Shown: positions 46,701 through 57,980 of the stretch, in pieces | How positions within the stretch are numbered: the first letter of the stretch is position 1 | Layout: each line of letters begins with the position of its first letter | Origin: Pristionchus mayeri | Taxonomy: Eukaryota > Nematoda > Chromadorea > Rhabditida > Neodiplogasteridae | Assembly: GCA_036245805.1 (NCBI GenBank) | Contig: BTRK01000001.1 | Coordinates: 37,088,995-37,152,994, forward strand | Direction of reading: 5' to 3' | DNA: 64,000 bases | Made by a program: the position numbers and the translations under genes | The notes under the pieces: generated by a model | What the model saw: the letters and a program-made list of their open reading frames with translations, nothing else | Database searches by the model: none | What the model was told of the DNA's origin: nothing

Positions 46701-49700
46701 TCTTTATCATTTCTTCTTTTTACATGGTCCTAATCAGCGGACTTCGGTCGTCGACAAATTTTTGAAAGTATTGTCTACTGCTCGTTCTTCACTAAGTGAT
46801 CGACTTTCTCGATGCCTGCAAGTCGTTCTGTTTGAAATAGAGCTGCACTCTCTACGGGGAAATGATCAGCACAGCATCTTTATCAGTTCTTCTTTTTACA
46901 TGGTCCTAATCAGCGGACTTCGGTCGTCGACAAATTTTTGAAAGTATTGTCTACTGCTCGTTCTTCACTAAGTGATCGACTTTCGCGATGCCTGCAAGTC
47001 GTACTGTTTGAAATAGAGCTGCACTCTCTACGGGGAAATGATCAGCACAGTATCTTTATCATTTTTTCTTTTTACCTGGTCCTAATCAGCGGACTTCGGT
47101 CGTCGACAAATTTTTGAAAGTATTGTCTACTGCTCGTTCTTCACTAAGTGATCGACTTTCTCGATGCCTGCAAGTCGTACTGTTTGAAATAGAGCTGCAC
47201 TCTCTACGGGGAAATGATCAGCACAGCATCTTTATCATTTCTTCTTTTTACATGGTCCTGATCAGCGGACTTCGGTCGTCGACAAATTTTTGAAAGTATT
47301 GTCTACTGCTCGTTCTTCACTAAGTGATCGACTTTCTCTATGCCTGCAAGTCGTACTGTTTGAAATAGAGCTGCACTCTCTACGGGGAAATGATCAGCAC
47401 AGCATCTTTATCATTTCTTCTTTTTACATGGTCCTAATCAGCGGACTTCGGTCGTCGACAAATTTTTGAAAGTATTGTCTACTGCTCGTTCTTCACTAAG
47501 TGATCGACTTTCTCGATGCCTGCAAGTCGTTCTGTTTGAAATAGAGCTGCACTCTCTACGGGGAAATGATCAGCACACTCTGTTTATCATCTCTTCTTTT
47601 TACATGGTCCTGATCAGCGGACTTCGGTCGTCGACAAATTTTTGAAAGTATTGTCTAAGGCTCTTTCTTCACTAAGTGATCGACTTTCTCGATGCCTGCA
47701 AGTCGTTCTGTTTGAAATAGAGCTGCACTCTCTACGGGGAAATGATCAGCACAGCATCTTTATCATTTCTTCTTTTTACATGGTCCTGATCAGCGGACTT
47801 CGGTCGTCGACAAATTTTTGAAAGTATTGTCTAAGGCTCGTTCTTCACTAAGTGATCGACTTTCTCGATGCCTGCAAGTCGTTCTGTTTGAAATAGAGCT
47901 GCACTCTCTACGGGGAAATGATCAGCACAGCATCTTTATCATTTCTTCTTTTTACATGGTCCTAATCAGCGGACTTCGGTCGTCGACAAATTTTTGAAAG
48001 TATTGTCTACTGCTCGTTCTTCACTAAGTGATCGACTTTCTCGATGCCTGCAAGTCGTACTGTTTGAAATAGAGCTGCACTCTCTACGGGGAAATGATCA
48101 GCACAGCATCTTTATCATTTTTTCTTTTTACCTGGTCCTAATCAGCGGACTTCGGTCGTCGACAAATTTTTGAAAGTATTGTCTACTGCTCGTTCTTCAC
48201 TAAGTGATCGACTTTCTCTATGCCTGCAAGTCGTACTGTTTGAAATAGAGCTGCACTCTCTACGGGGAAATGATCAGCACAGCATCTTTATCATTTTTTC
48301 TTTTTACCTGGTCCTAATCAGCGGACTTCGGTCGTCGACAAATTTTTGAAAGTATTGTCTAAGGCTCGTTCTTCACTAAGTGATCGACTTTCTCGATGCC
48401 TGCAAGTCGTACTGTTTGAAATAGAGCTGCAGTCTCTACGGGGAAATGATCAGCACAGCATCTTTATCATTTCTTCTTTTTACATGGTCCTAATCAGCGG
48501 ACTTCGGTCGTCGACAAATTTTTGAAAGTATTGTCTACTGCTCGTTCTTCACTAAGTGATCGACTTTCTCGATGCCTGCAAGTCGTACTGTATGAAATAG
48601 AGCTGCACTCTCTACGGGGAAATGATCAGCACAGCATCTTTATCATTTTTTCTTTTTACCTGGTCCTAATCAGCGGACTTCGGTCGTCGACAAATTTTTG
48701 AAAGTATTGTCTACTGCTCGTTCTTCACTAAGTGATCGACTTTCTCTATGCCTGCAAGTCGTACTGTTTGAAATAGAGCTGCACTCTCTACGGGGAAATG
48801 ATCAGCACAGCATCTTTATCATTTTTTCTTTTTACCTGGTCCTAATCAGCGGACTTCGGTCGTCGACAAATTTTTGAAAGTATTGTCTACTGCTCGTTCT
48901 TCACTAAGTGATCGACTTTTACTATGCCTGCAAGTCGTACTGTTTGAAATAGAGCTGCAGTCTCTACGGGGAAATGATCAGCACACTCTGTTTATCATCT
49001 CTTCTTTTTACATGGTCCTGATCAGCGGACTTCGGTCGTCGACAAATTTTTGAAAGTATTGTCTAAGGCTCGTTCTTCACTAAGTGATCGACTTTCTCGA
49101 TGCCTGCAAGTCGTTCTGTTTGAAATAGAGCTGCACTCTCTACGGGGAAATGATCAGCACACTCTGTTTATCATCTCTTCTTTTTACATGGTCCTGATCA
49201 GCGGACTTCGGTCGTCGACAAATTTTTGAAAGTATTGTCTAAGGCTCGTTCTTCACTAAGTGATCGACTTTCTCGATGCCTGCAAGTCGTACTGTTTGAA
49301 ATAGAGCTGCACTCTCTACGGGGAAATGATCAGCACAGCATCTTTAACATTTCTTCTGTTTACCTCGTCCTAATCAGCGGACTTCGGTCGTCGACAAATT
49401 TTTGAAAGTATTGTCTACTGCTCGTTCTTCACTAAGTGATCGACTTTCTCGATGCCTTCAAGTCGTATTCTTTGAAATAGAGCTGCACTCTCTACGGGGA
49501 AATGATCAGCACACTCTGTTTATCATCTCTTCTTTTTACATGGTCCTGATCAGCGGACTTCGGTCGTCGACAAATTTTTGAAAGTATTGTCTAAGGCTCG
49601 TTCTTCACTAAGTGATCGACTTTCTCGATGCCTGCAAGTCGTACTGTTTGAAATAGAGCTGCACTCTCTACGGGGAAATGATCAGCACAGCATCTTTAAC

Positions 49701-50708
49701 ATTTCTTCTGTTTACCTCGTCCTAATCAGCGGACTTCGGTCGTCGACAAATTTTTGAAAGTATTGTCTACTGCTCGTTCTTCACTAAGTGATCGACTTTC
49801 TCGATGCCTTCAAGTCGTACTCTTTGAAATAGAGCTGCACTCTCTACGGGGAAATGATCAGCACACTCTGTTTATCATCTCTTCTTTTTACATGGTCCTG
49901 ATCAGCGGACTTCGGTCGTCGACAAATTTTTGAAAGTATTGTCTAAGGCTCGTTCTTCACTAAGTGATCGACTTTCTCGATGCCTGCAAGTCGTACTGTT
50001 TGAAAAAGAGCTGCAGTCTCTACGGGGAAATGATCAGCACACTCTGTTTATCATCTCTTCTTTTTACATGGTCCTGATCAGCGGACTTCGGTCGTCGACA
50101 AATTTTTGAAAGTATTGTCTAAGGCTCGTTCTTCACTAAGTGATCGACTTTCTCTATGCCTGCAAGTCGTACTGTTTGAAATAGAGCTGCAGTCTCTACG
50201 GGGAAATGATCAGCACACTCTGTTTATCATCTCTTCTTTTTACATGGTCCTGATCAGCGGACTTCGGTCGTCGACAAATTTTTGAAAGTATTGTCTAAGG
50301 CTCGTTCTTCACTAAGTGATCGACTTTCTCGATGCCTGCAAGTCGTTCTGTTTGAAATAGAGCTGCACTCTCTACGGGGAAATGATCAGCACAGCATCTT
50401 TATCATTTTTTCTTTTTACATGGTCCTGATCAGCGGACTTCGGTCGTCGACAAATTTTTGAAAGTATTGTCTAAGGCTCGTTCTTCACTAAGTGATCGAC
50501 TTTCTCGATGCCTGCAAGTCGTACTGTTTGAAATAGAGCTGCACTCTCTACGGGGAAATGATCAGCACAGCATCTTTATCATTTTTTCTTTTTACCTGGT
50601 CCTAATCAGCGGACTTCGGTCGTCGACAAATTTTTGAAAGTATTGTCTACTGCTAGTTCTTCACTAAGTGATCGACTTTCTCTATGCCTGCAAGTCGTAC
50701 TGTTTGGC
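43799..50708 (+). repeat. satellite array II, 176-bp monomer, 39 full periods plus a partial unit
   Basis: The anchor ACTAAGTGAT occurs first at 43799 and last at 50663, 6864 = 39 x 176. Monomer variants are those of array I, and the last units and both edges match array I, but the interior order differs and ten units are fewer. A 6-monomer (1056-bp) block is repeated at about 45545-46600 and 46601-47656. Confidence 0.97.
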
Positions 50709-50725
50709 TTAGGCTTAGGGGCGGA

Positions 50726-51488
50726 TTAGTAGCCGTAATATCTGAAGCCTCCACAGCAGAATATCCTCATGACGACGATTCCAATGACCAACAGGATTGT
50801 GACGACGATTATGATGCCGGTGATGAGGCCGACCATCAATGCTGAAATTTGTTTTGATTTTGTGATATGTTTGTTTTTGTTGTTGTTTTTGTTTTCGGCA
50901 TAAAACGAATAACATTCGTTGTAACAACCACTCGCTAGCGAGCGAGATAATTCTAGAGTTATTTCGCTCTTTCTCGGGGTGTTCTCAGTTTTTGCACCCT
51001 CCCTTTAGAACTACGTTCTATAATAAATTAACGTGACATTGACAATACGAATGCTGATCTTTTACCCAATTTTAGAGTGATGCATGAGTTACTCAAATCA
51101 CATCCAAAAGCTTACAGTTATCTGGTTTCGCAGTGGTTGTTGTTATCGTCGTTGGTTTGGGAGCTCGTTTCGTTTCGCAAGTCGCCAAATCCGACGTGAA
51201 CTTCACCTCTCCAGAGGGAAGAGTCACGTAAAAGCCAACTCCTTCCGGACCCGCCTTTCAATTTAGATATTCATTTATCGATTTAGCAACCCTAAGCCTA
51301 ACCTTGCAAACGGTGCAAACGGTTCAATGCACTATATTTCACCTTGCCGAGAAGCCAGGTATCCTCAGGTCACTGTGATAAAATTTTGACTATTGGAAAA
51401 AATCGGGCTGAAAAGCAAATTTACCTCCAATTTTGCAGGAGTTTCATTGGCTCCCTCAGTGTATTTGAGGCAGTTCTCCCGGTAATAG
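50726..51488 (-). pseudogene. 3' fragment of the type I membrane protein gene (exons 6-8)
   Basis: Exons 51488-51425, 51254-51116 and 50841-50726 correspond to the last three exons of the intact gene, including the Thr-rich stalk and the TM segment. The segment ends at the inversion junction 52279/52280, so exons 1-5 are missing on this side. Confidence 0.85.
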
Positions 51489-52278
51489 CTGAACTTGTAC
51501 GAACACATTAGCTATTGGAATTGTTCTATTTTATGCATGATACTCCATCATTATTTATTGTGAAAATGCATTCCATTTGCTTGGGCATATTGATTCGGAA
51601 CCAGAATAAGTTGCGAAATGCTGCGAAGCGCCGCTTTTAGCGATATTTTGAGGTGCCTACTTCTACCATTAATTCAACGTTTACATTCAATTTGATGCAA
51701 CAATATTTCATAACTCGACTCTGTTAATTGCTATGCAACATTATACGGCGGTATCAACATTCAGAATAAGAAATTCCGAAAAGTGAGTTTTTTGCATATG
51801 CGTGACTGAAAGTCATCAAATTTATCTCTCTCTGTTTTCAGAGACCCTCCTATATCGCATTTGACAAGATTATCACTTAGTGGAAGGGTTACTCTTCATA
51901 TTCACCTCGGTTGCAATTTCGATGGACATTGAGATCATTTTATATATCGAAAAATGTGAACGGCGCATTGAGTAAAAATGTAGACTACTTTTTGCCTCCA
52001 TGCTAAGAGGCCAGTCGATACCATGAAGCCTGTGTCTAGTAATTGTTTTGCACGGTACTGATATATATTTAAACGCAATATGATAATTATCCTTTTATTT
52101 GTTTGCGAGATATTATTCAAAAGGTGGACGCAATATTTATCAGCCACCCTGTAGTGGTAGAGCTCTACCTCTAATGCCCGTAACATGCAGTTTCGAAACT
52201 GCCAGGACGAAAGTGGTTTGCACTTTTTTGCAAATTTTTGTATGAATTCTTTCAATCATTCCGACGGTCAGGAAAATG

Positions 52279-52280
52279 AG
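52279..52280. other. inverted duplication junction
   Basis: Up to 52279 the sequence is a direct copy of M (matching up to 38226). From 52280 it is the exact reverse complement of 41966 and backwards. The two sources share only one base (A) at the join, so there is no homology to guide it. The join fuses M to inverted exon 7 of the Str-like gene. Confidence 0.93.
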
Positions 52281-54379
52281 GCCGTCTTGCTCGCCGAGGG
52301 CATGAAGCCGATCTGAATAGCACAGTACGATAAGATAGACTACCGCATCTTCCTCCGGTGCGTGACAACATTTCAATAGGTAGTAATGATTACATTGAAG
52401 CCAGTTTCAAGAAGGCTTGACACCTGCTTCAACCCGAGAATTAAACAGTTAAGCCGGCTTGTGTTATCCCTAATCGAATGTGTGAAATATAGAGTCTTGA
52501 ATTTCGAACTTTAATATTCAGGATATCCAAATACCTGCACTACTACGATGAACCCTGCGGTGTAGGCGAGCTGAACCACAGTAGAAATGCACGCCCACCA
52601 ACGCGTGCGGTTCCGCGGGAACCAGAAGCTCCATCGAGGCCTGAAACAATAGTTCATGACCGAAATATAATATATCCAAAATTGATACTCCATTAATGGA
52701 GCAAAAGCAGATTGATTGGTTTTTCTCATTGCGCCGTCCGTATGAACACTGTTCGAATTTGCGGCACTAGGTCGGATGAGAACTATGACATCATGCTTTT
52801 GATATATCAAAGGCGGCATGACGTCATGGTTCGCATCCGACTTAGTGCCAAAATTTGTAAGCTGAGCATCGTACGTGCAGACGACACCATATCAGTAGGC
52901 GAAGTGGAAGGCGAGAATGATGGATGTCTGATAAAAGAAGACCACGAAGAAGATCCCTGGAAATTAACGATCGATAAACGGACATTCGCCTCTTCTTTTC
53001 TTTTCAATACTTTTTCACCGCTCGAGCGATCAGATGATCGAGTGAAATGAAGATCAACTTTATTTACGTTTCTCGAACATTATTGGAAAGGGATGGTGCG
53101 TTGAACATGCTTTTGACCTCCCGATAGACATTCCAGGACGGATGATCTTACATATTGGAATCACGTGTTTTGCTCGGTGACTCAGAGCGCATATCCTCAT
53201 TTTCATGTTTTCCTGCGTCTCATCTATTTTGCAGAAATTTCCTCCTTTTCCTTACACGGTTTCCTACTCATGCGTCAAGCCTTCCTTCTTGCCTTTATTA
53301 TCCTCCTATTGAATTCCTCTCCTAGATATTCTATTGAATTTGCTTTGCCTGATATCATTTACGCGTGCAACAGACCAGGATTTAGCAAGAATTCACGTTT
53401 TCGAAATGTTTTCGTCTATCGCGACGTGAATTCTTGTAACGACTACAAGAAGAGCCTAGATTCATCACTTTCTTCTCGTCGTGACATTAAATCCTCTAAT
53501 TCCGAGGAAATGAATCTCGTTTCTTTCTCTACATCTAAAATAACGTGCAACACCCTCTCCATCCTTCCCTTCTCGCCCCTCCTACCCCATGAAATTGTTG
53601 ATGATTAAAGCATAATATTAAACGAATCGTACCCGCCCCAATTCCAACCACCGCCGGCCACTGCACCATGTGGTAGCCGAAGAAGATATAGCCAGCCGAG
53701 GTCATCTGGATACCCTGTAAATATGTCCTCTCGAACTTCATCAGCTTGCTATGGTTTCTTAGTGCTATGGGAAGCGCTACTACTCGAGGAAAATCGATTC
53801 AACAGCTTACTGGCTTTAGCACCACATGTGTGATTGCGACTAGAATGTCCATTATCGCGAACCACATCATGAGATACCGGTAAGTTCCTGGAAGTGGATA
53901 GAAAATATTTCGCAGTGTTTCGAATGTTTCAGGCATAACAGTCAGGGAGCAATGGTCTGACTCTCTTCAGTTTGCACGCACTCTCGCCAGTCAAAGAGAC
54001 GAGAGAGCGTGCAAACTGAAGAGAGTCAGACGACTGCTCCAGTCAGGTATGCCTCTTGCAGTGCGCCACAACTACTAATCGATAATGTTCATCTCAAAAA
54101 GCGAGAGAGTGTATGATATGGAGAGAGCGAGACCATTGCTCTCAGAAAGAGGCGGTTGCCAGAATTTTGATCTCTGAAACGTACCAATTTGCTTTCCGGG
54201 CGTAGTGGTAGCGATGTAGATGAACAGACTGTTCGCCAGGACGGAGACGACGAAGAGAGAGTAGGTGTAGAGCTAAAATGAGTAATTAGTATAGTCCGCA
54301 ATTTTAAATACGTGCGGAACGATTAATTTCCAATGTTGCAAATCTGAGAACAAACCGTATGCAGAAGGTCGGGAAGCAT
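52280..54379 (-). pseudogene. 3'-truncated copy of the Str-like gene (exons 1-6 and part of 7)
   Basis: Minus-strand exons 54379-54356, 54272-54185, 53887-53811, 53714-53633, 52956-52875, 52640-52535 and 52312-52280 mirror exons 1-7 of 39867-43767. The same TGA in exon 5 is present (52894-52892), so the nonsense change predates this duplication. Exon 7 is cut by the inversion junction after 33 bases. Confidence 0.87.
53270..53608 (+). CDS. possible nested gene for a small secreted peptide (112 aa), copy 2
   Basis: Identical in sequence to the minus-strand frame at 40638-40976. It starts at the ATG 53270 following TATTTTGCAG (ends 53234) and ends at TAA 53606-53608. It lies antisense to intron 4 of the truncated Str-like copy. 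Identity of the two copies reflects the recent duplication, so it gives no independent support for selection. Confidence 0.35.
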   Translation: MRQAFLLAFIILLLNSSPRYSIEFALPDIIYACNRPGFSKNSRFRNVFVYRDVNSCNDYKKSLDSSLSSRRDIKSSNSEEMNLVSFSTSKITCNTLSILPFSPLLPHEIVDD

Positions 54380-55067
54380 CCTGCTATCGACTTATCTCTC
54401 GGAGACCCGTGATTTAAGGAAAATGAAGAAGAAGAGAAGATTCCCAGAATGAAGGCAAAGTTTTCAGAGATAGAGGGGGGAGAGTCAATGTGGATGCGTG
54501 GATTATGAGAAAATCTGATGCAAGGAATTTAATAGTATTTCTTTCCCCTCCATTCAATGTATCAAATGAATGCCAGACAATGTTTTGGAAGCTTGTTGTT
54601 TACACAAACTGTACTTGAATGATGATGCTAATTTAGGAAATGTCTTCAGCAGAGTGCAGATAAAGTGCAACGAAGCGCACGAGATGGTGGATTAAGTGAC
54701 GTCATCGACGAACTTAATCCTTGGCACCGCAATTGAAAATACGGAAGTTCGTCTTTAATGAGAATTGACGTATTTCTCAGATGGATAGGGGTCAATTTTC
54801 TGTATGCAGGACCAACTCATAACTCTTATTATTCTTGAACGAACAAATCGGTAAAAACCGTGTATTTCGCATTTACTGAAATTGCTTTCTACTCGAATGA
54901 ACTAATGATTTGTAACTCAGATAATTTGAATGAGTTACGTGTCATACCCAATGCGAGTCTCTTGCTCAATTCATTTCATCTCTCCCTCCATTCATTTCCT
55001 CTTATTTTCCCCACTTCGATCGGTTGCTCGTCCAATGTCGCCTTACGCCACGTGTTATAAACTCATT

Positions 55068-57963
55068 ATGGTGAGCTTTATTGTTAAAATAATTATTTTA
55101 CAGCAAAAAATTAAGATTCTCATACTTCTGTCGATTTCTACGCTGATTGTGAGCGGTGAACTAGGTAATACTTTTTTATTCAAAAATAACATTTTTAGAA
55201 TGCTGATAAATTCGAAAATTATTTTATTACTTGTGTTTTGCGCGTGTACAGAATTTCTTTAAAATTATTCAAATATGAAAATATCGAACTTTTGTCAGCA
55301 ATATAATTATTAATATATAGATTGCGGAATCGCCTGGGCGAAAGAACTGGGTTCACTGGACAATTTTGATGTCAAATCAGTCAGATAAATTGCGGTGATT
55401 CTTCTGATCCGTAATTTTTTTCACTTAAAGGTGCAAACAGCTTACTACTCAAATAAGAAGAGAGACTGTACTCACTTCGATACCGACAAACTCAAATATG
55501 CTCTGAGGTTTGATTTGTTACCTTTTCTGCCCTTAACTTACATTTTTTCCTATGAGAATAGAATACTGTGGAAATAGGTCTGAAAATGTTAGGGTATAAA
55601 ATAATGCAATGTATGCATTTCAGAGTTCGTGATAGAGTGAGTGGAAAAGTGATGGATTTGGAATCACTTGGGTGCAAGTGTCTACCCTCTGATGTTAATC
55701 TAAGCAGCGGCAATTGTTGTACAGAGAACTTGTTCTTCAAAGTGAAAGGTAGAGCATTACTTCAACAACCGCTTTTAGCACTCTGAGCTTAATGCTTTCT
55801 TTTAGACACAACAGTACAACTTTGTGTGTAAAACGTATTTTTCTTTAAAATGTTCCGTTACATTTTGCGCAGGTGACTCCTCAATGAGACGCTTTGGAAG
55901 GTAAAGCGACTATGAATTTTACTGTGCAGCACCAAGTTTGTTTTCAAAAAATTCTCCTCGCTAAACTTGACGACGAAAATCCTACATGTTTTAACACCAC
56001 TCCTAGTTACCCACACAAAGTACGAACCTCGGGAAATTATTTTTAAAGATTGTGTCATTTTCACTTCCACTCTTAGGGGCACGGAATTTAAATGAAATAT
56101 TGCTAAATATAGAGACCACAAGCCACGCCCACTTTCGGGAATACCGAATTCTCTCAAAATCCGCAAGAGCTCCGACAGTCGGAATTCTTGACCAAATTGG
56201 ACGATCAAAAGCGATTTCAGTAGCTCTTTGGATCCTTCACAAATGACCACTGGAGCAGCTTAATTGGGCAACTCTAATTAGGTCAGCATACGCTAATTAA
56301 AACCAGAATAGGCGTAAAATGGGCCATTGTACTCGTGTACAGCTGCTCCACTCGTATTTCGCAGTTCACATCATTCAAATACATGACACAAAGTTAGAAA
56401 ACAGATGGATCATTTTCCTGACCGTCGGAATGATTGAAAGATTTCATACAAAAATTTGCAAAAAAGTGCAAACCACTTTCGTCCTGGCAGTTTCGAAACT
56501 GCATGTTACGGGCATTAGAGGTAGAGCTCTACCACTACAGGGTGGCTGATAAATATTGCGTCCACCTTTTGAATAATATCTCGCAAACAAATAAAAGGAT
56601 AATTATCATATTGCGTTTAAATATATATCAGTACCGTGCAAAACAATTACTAGACACAGGCTTCATGGTATCGACTGGCCTCTTAGCATGGAGGCAAAAA
56701 GTAGTCTACATTTTTACTCAATGCGCCGTTCACATTTTTCGATATATAAAATGATCTCAATGTCCATCGAAATTGCAACCGAGGTGAATATGAAGAGTAA
56801 CCCTTCCACTAAGTGATAATCTTGTCAAATGCGATATAGGAGGGTCTCTGAAAACAGAGAGAGATAAATTTGATGACTTTCAGTCACGCATATGCAAAAA
56901 ACTCACTTTTCGGAATTTCTTATTCTGAATGTTGATACCGCCGTATAATGTTGCATAGCAATTAACAGAGTCGAGTTATGAAATATTGTTGCATCAAATT
57001 GAATGTAAACGTTGAATTAATGGTAGAAGTAGGCACCTCAAAATATCGCTAAAAGCGGCGCTTCGCAGCATTTCGCAACTTATTTTGGTTCCGAATCAAT
57101 ATGCCCAAGCAAATGGAATGCATTTTCACAATAAATAATGATGGAGTATCATGCATAAAATAGAACAATTCCAATAGCTAATGTGTTCGTACAAGTTCAG
57201 CTATTACCGGGAGAACTGCCTCAAATACACTGAGGGAGCCAATGAAACTCCTGCAAAATTGGAGGTAAATTTGCTTTTCAGCCCGATTTTTTCCAATAGT
57301 CAAAATTTTATCACAGTGACCTGAGGATACCTGGCTTCTCGGCAAGGTGAAATATAGTGCATTGAACCGTTTGCACCGTTTGCAAGGTTAGGCTTAGGGT
57401 TGCTAAATCGATAAATGAATATCTAAATTGAAAGGCGGGTCCGGAAGGAGTTGGCTTTTACGTGACTCTTCCCTCTGGAGAGGTGAAGTTCACGTCGGAT
57501 TTGGCGACTTGCGAAACGAAACGAGCTCCCAAACCAACGACGATAACAACAACCACTGCGAAACCAGATAACTGTAAGCTTTTGGATGTGATTTGAGTAA
57601 CTCATGCATCACTCTAAAATTGGGTAAAAGATCAGCATTCGTATTGTCAATGTCACGTTAATTTATTATAGAACGTAGTTCTAAAGGGAGGGTGCAAAAA
57701 CTGAGAACACCCCGAGAAAGAGCGAAATAACTCTGGAATTATCTCGCTCGCTAGCGAGTGGTTGTTACAACGAATGTTATTCGTTTTATGCCGAAAACAA
57801 AAACAACAACAAAAACAAACATATCACAAAATCAAAACAAATTTCAGCATTGATGGTCGGCCTCATCACCGGCATCATAATCGTCGTCACAATCCTGTTG
57901 GTCATTGGAATCGTCGTCATGAGGATATTCTGCTGTGGAGGCTTCAGATATTACGGCTACTAA
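55068..57963 (+). CDS. small type I single-pass membrane protein, Cys-rich ectodomain, intact copy (231 aa)
   Basis: Eight exons join in phase: 55068-55164, 55321-55370, 55431-55507, 55624-55748, 55873-55900, 57201-57264, 57435-57573 and 57848-57963 (TAA). The start gives MVSFIVKIIILQQKIKILIL, continuing as a signal peptide to VSGEL; an upstream in-frame ATG (55035) or a 33-base intron after 55070 are alternatives. The ectodomain (about 33-150) has eight or more Cys, for example KKRDCTHFD, LGCKCLPSD, SGNCCTENLF and YRENCLKY, plus DLATCETKRAP. A Thr-rich stalk (PTTITTTTAKP) precedes a TM segment (LMVGLITGIIIVVTILLVIG) and a short tail, RIFCCGGFRYYGY. I recognise no family; the layout resembles nematode cell-surface proteins of unknown role. 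Intron 5 is 1.3 kb. The gene is divergent from the Str-like copy, with a shared upstream region of about 690 bp. Confidence 0.75.
55861..56255. other. 395-bp segment present only in the inverted copy; carries exon 5
   Basis: Aligning 55381-56500 with the reverse complement of 38135-38860 shows one gap of 395 bases, with a CA repeat at both breakpoints. The segment includes an acceptor (TTTGCGCAG), the 28-base exon 55873-55900 and its donor GTAAAG. Because the exon fits the phases on both sides, this is a deletion in the 38-kb copy rather than an insertion here. Confidence 0.8.
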
Positions 57964-57980
57964 TCCGCCCCTAAGCCTAA
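56410..57980 (+). repeat. segment M, third copy, inverted
   Basis: Reverse complement of 36655-38226 with few substitutions, one private difference being TTATTTTGGTTCCG. Together with the satellite it forms an inverted pair with 43799-52279, with arms of at least 7.5 kb and a spacer of about 4.1 kb. Confidence 0.94.

Noticed and set aside
53165..53608. Secreted ORF as an insulin-like peptide
   Set aside because: Only three Cys are present and neither the B-chain nor the A-chain spacing fits.
55858..56250. 130-codon minus-strand ORF in the 395-bp segment
   Set aside because: It is antisense to a phase-perfect exon, has no signal or domain, and lies in an intron-rich stretch; most likely chance.
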